In this document: in pieces, positions 13,066 through 14,055 of the stretch | Position numbering within the stretch: position 1 is the first letter of the stretch | How the letters are laid out: each line of letters starts with the position of its first letter | Assembly (NCBI GenBank): GCA_937952395.1 | Contig: CALFYV010000236.1 | Coordinates: 1-14,055 of the forward strand | From: an uncultured Bacteriovoracaceae bacterium | GTDB lineage: Bacteria > Bdellovibrionota > Bacteriovoracia > Bacteriovoracales > Bacteriovoracaceae | DNA: 14,055 bases | Reading direction: 5' to 3' | Program-made: the position numbers and the translations under genes | The notes under the pieces: model-generated | The model's database searches: none | Told to the model about the DNA's origin: nothing | The model's input: only the letters and a program-made list of their open reading frames with translations

Positions 13066-14055
13066 ATGAATCCAAGACGGGCCAAAATCATAGCGACCCT
13101 CGGTCCTTCATCAAATACAATAGATGTTATTATCGAATTGATCAAAGCAGGGATGAACTGTGCTCGTATTAATATGAGTCATGGGACACATGCTGACCAT
13201 AAGAGAGTTATTCAAACTGTGAGAGAAGCCTCTAGGAAGATTGATAGAGAAGTAGCTATTTTACTCGATTTACAGGGCCCTAAAATACGAGTCGATAAGT
13301 TATCTTCTCCTCTTGAACTTAAAAAAGATGAAGATTGGGTTATTGGTGCGAGCAGTGTTCAAGCTCAATATAAAAAATATAAAGATAGATTTATTCCAAC
13401 GGTATATGAGCAGCTCGTTAGTGACGCACAAGTTGGGGCAAGAATACTTTTTGATGATGGCAATATTGAGGCTCAGGCGATTGAAAAAGATGGTGATATT
13501 TTAAAAATTAAAATCATTGAGGGTGGAATCTTAAAATCGAATAAAGGTATTAACCTTCCGAATGTAAAAGTATCAGCTCCCAGTTTTACTGCTAAAGATG
13601 AAGAAGATCTTGTCTTTGGTTTGGAAAATGATATCGATTATGTTGCCATTAGTTTTGTTAGAACAGCTGATGATATTATTAAAGTTCAAAATTTTATGAA
13701 GGCCAAAGGCTATGATATTCCTTTGATTGCTAAAATTGAAAAACCTGAAGCTTTAGAAAATATTGATGAAATCATTCATCACGCCAATATGATCATGATC
13801 GCCCGCGGTGACATGGGAGTTGAAGTGGGAAATCACTTGGTTCCCGCCGTCCAAAAAGATTTAATTAACCGCTGTAATTTAGTTGGCCGTCCCGTTATAA
13901 CGGCTACTCAAATGCTAGAGAGTATGATTTCTCACTCAAGACCGACTCGGGCCGAAGCGAGTGATGTAGCCAATGCAGTTTGGGATGGTACCGACGTTAT
14001 TATGCTTAGTGGAGAAACAGCCTCAGGAGAGTATCCTGTACAAGCAGTCAGAATG
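13066..14055 (+). CDS. pyk: Pyruvate kinase (3' end outside the window)
   Basis: An open frame from the ATG at 13066 continues to the last base; 330 residues are present of a family that is usually about 470-480. Pyruvate kinase converts phosphoenolpyruvate and ADP to pyruvate and ATP, the last step of glycolysis, in the cytoplasm. The active-site landmarks are all present: TLGPSS near the start, ARINMSHG (R34, N36, S38), DLQGPKIR, the mobile B domain (about 71-168) with FDDG, and IAKIEKPE (K223, E225). These are followed by ARGDMGVE (D249), TATQMLESMI, and RPTRAEASDVANAVWDGTD. The C-terminal domain, where effectors bind, is mostly missing. AAGG lies 6 nt before the ATG. The 18-bp gap to the coiled-coil gene and lack of a separate promoter suggest co-transcription. 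Confidence 0.97.
   Translation, partial: MNPRRAKIIATLGPSSNTIDVIIELIKAGMNCARINMSHGTHADHKRVIQTVREASRKIDREVAILLDLQGPKIRVDKLSSPLELKKDEDWVIGASSVQAQYKKYKDRFIPTVYEQLVSDAQVGARILFDDGNIEAQAIEKDGDILKIKIIEGGILKSNKGINLPNVKVSAPSFTAKDEEDLVFGLENDIDYVAISFVRTADDIIKVQNFMKAKGYDIPLIAKIEKPEALENIDEIIHHANMIMIARGDMGVEVGNHLVPAVQKDLINRCNLVGRPVITATQMLESMISHSRPTRAEASDVANAVWDGTDVIMLSGETASGEYPVQAVRM

Overview
This is a low-GC, gene-dense stretch of a Gram-negative bacterial chromosome. It carries an RND-type exporter, a lipoprotein with a DsbA-like domain, several exported proteins with ordinary signal peptides, and sigma70-like promoters. The overall character (AT-rich, many small exported hypothetical proteins, a SurA-like/DsbA lipoprotein, a long charged coiled-coil gene next to pyruvate kinase) would suit a member of the Bdellovibrionota such as Bacteriovoracales. 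That taxonomic guess is weak and rests on general impression only. No phage, insertion sequence, CRISPR array or integrase is visible.

Layout, left to right. A minus-strand RND/MMPL-family exporter occupies 48-2342, but a single in-frame TAG at 1854-1856 splits it into an N-terminal piece and a C-terminal piece. It ends in a hairpin plus T-run at 25-47. Divergent from it is a two-gene plus-strand unit: a secreted MORN-repeat protein (2463-2888) and, 2 bp later, an exported alpha/beta hydrolase with an Asp nucleophile (2891-3790). Next is a membrane protein of the nucleoside-recognition/Gate type built from two related halves (3850-4803). Its stop codon overlaps, tail to tail, the stop of a minus-strand exported papain-like cysteine peptidase (4800-5678). 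A small secreted protein of unknown function (5822-6331) faces a minus-strand tRNA-Val(GAC) with an encoded CCA and a good promoter.

From 6502 two overlapping genes encode a heterodimeric ABC exporter. The degenerate residues of the two subunits fall in the same composite ATP site, as in asymmetric exporters, and local motifs recall the NBD1/NBD2 asymmetry of ABCC proteins. A lipoprotein joining a SurA-like N-terminal region to a DsbA-like thioredoxin domain follows (9917-10948), then a hairpin that may act as a terminator.

The most unusual gene is 11068-13047. It encodes a 659-residue protein with no proline and no cysteine, which can be laid out almost entirely as 11-residue (hendecad) repeats: 25 before and 30 after a short Asp/Arg/Ser-rich break. 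Aromatic residues recur at exact 11-residue intervals. It looks like a long filament- or stalk-forming coiled coil. It lies 18 bp upstream of pyruvate kinase (13066 onward), which runs off the window, so the two may be co-transcribed.
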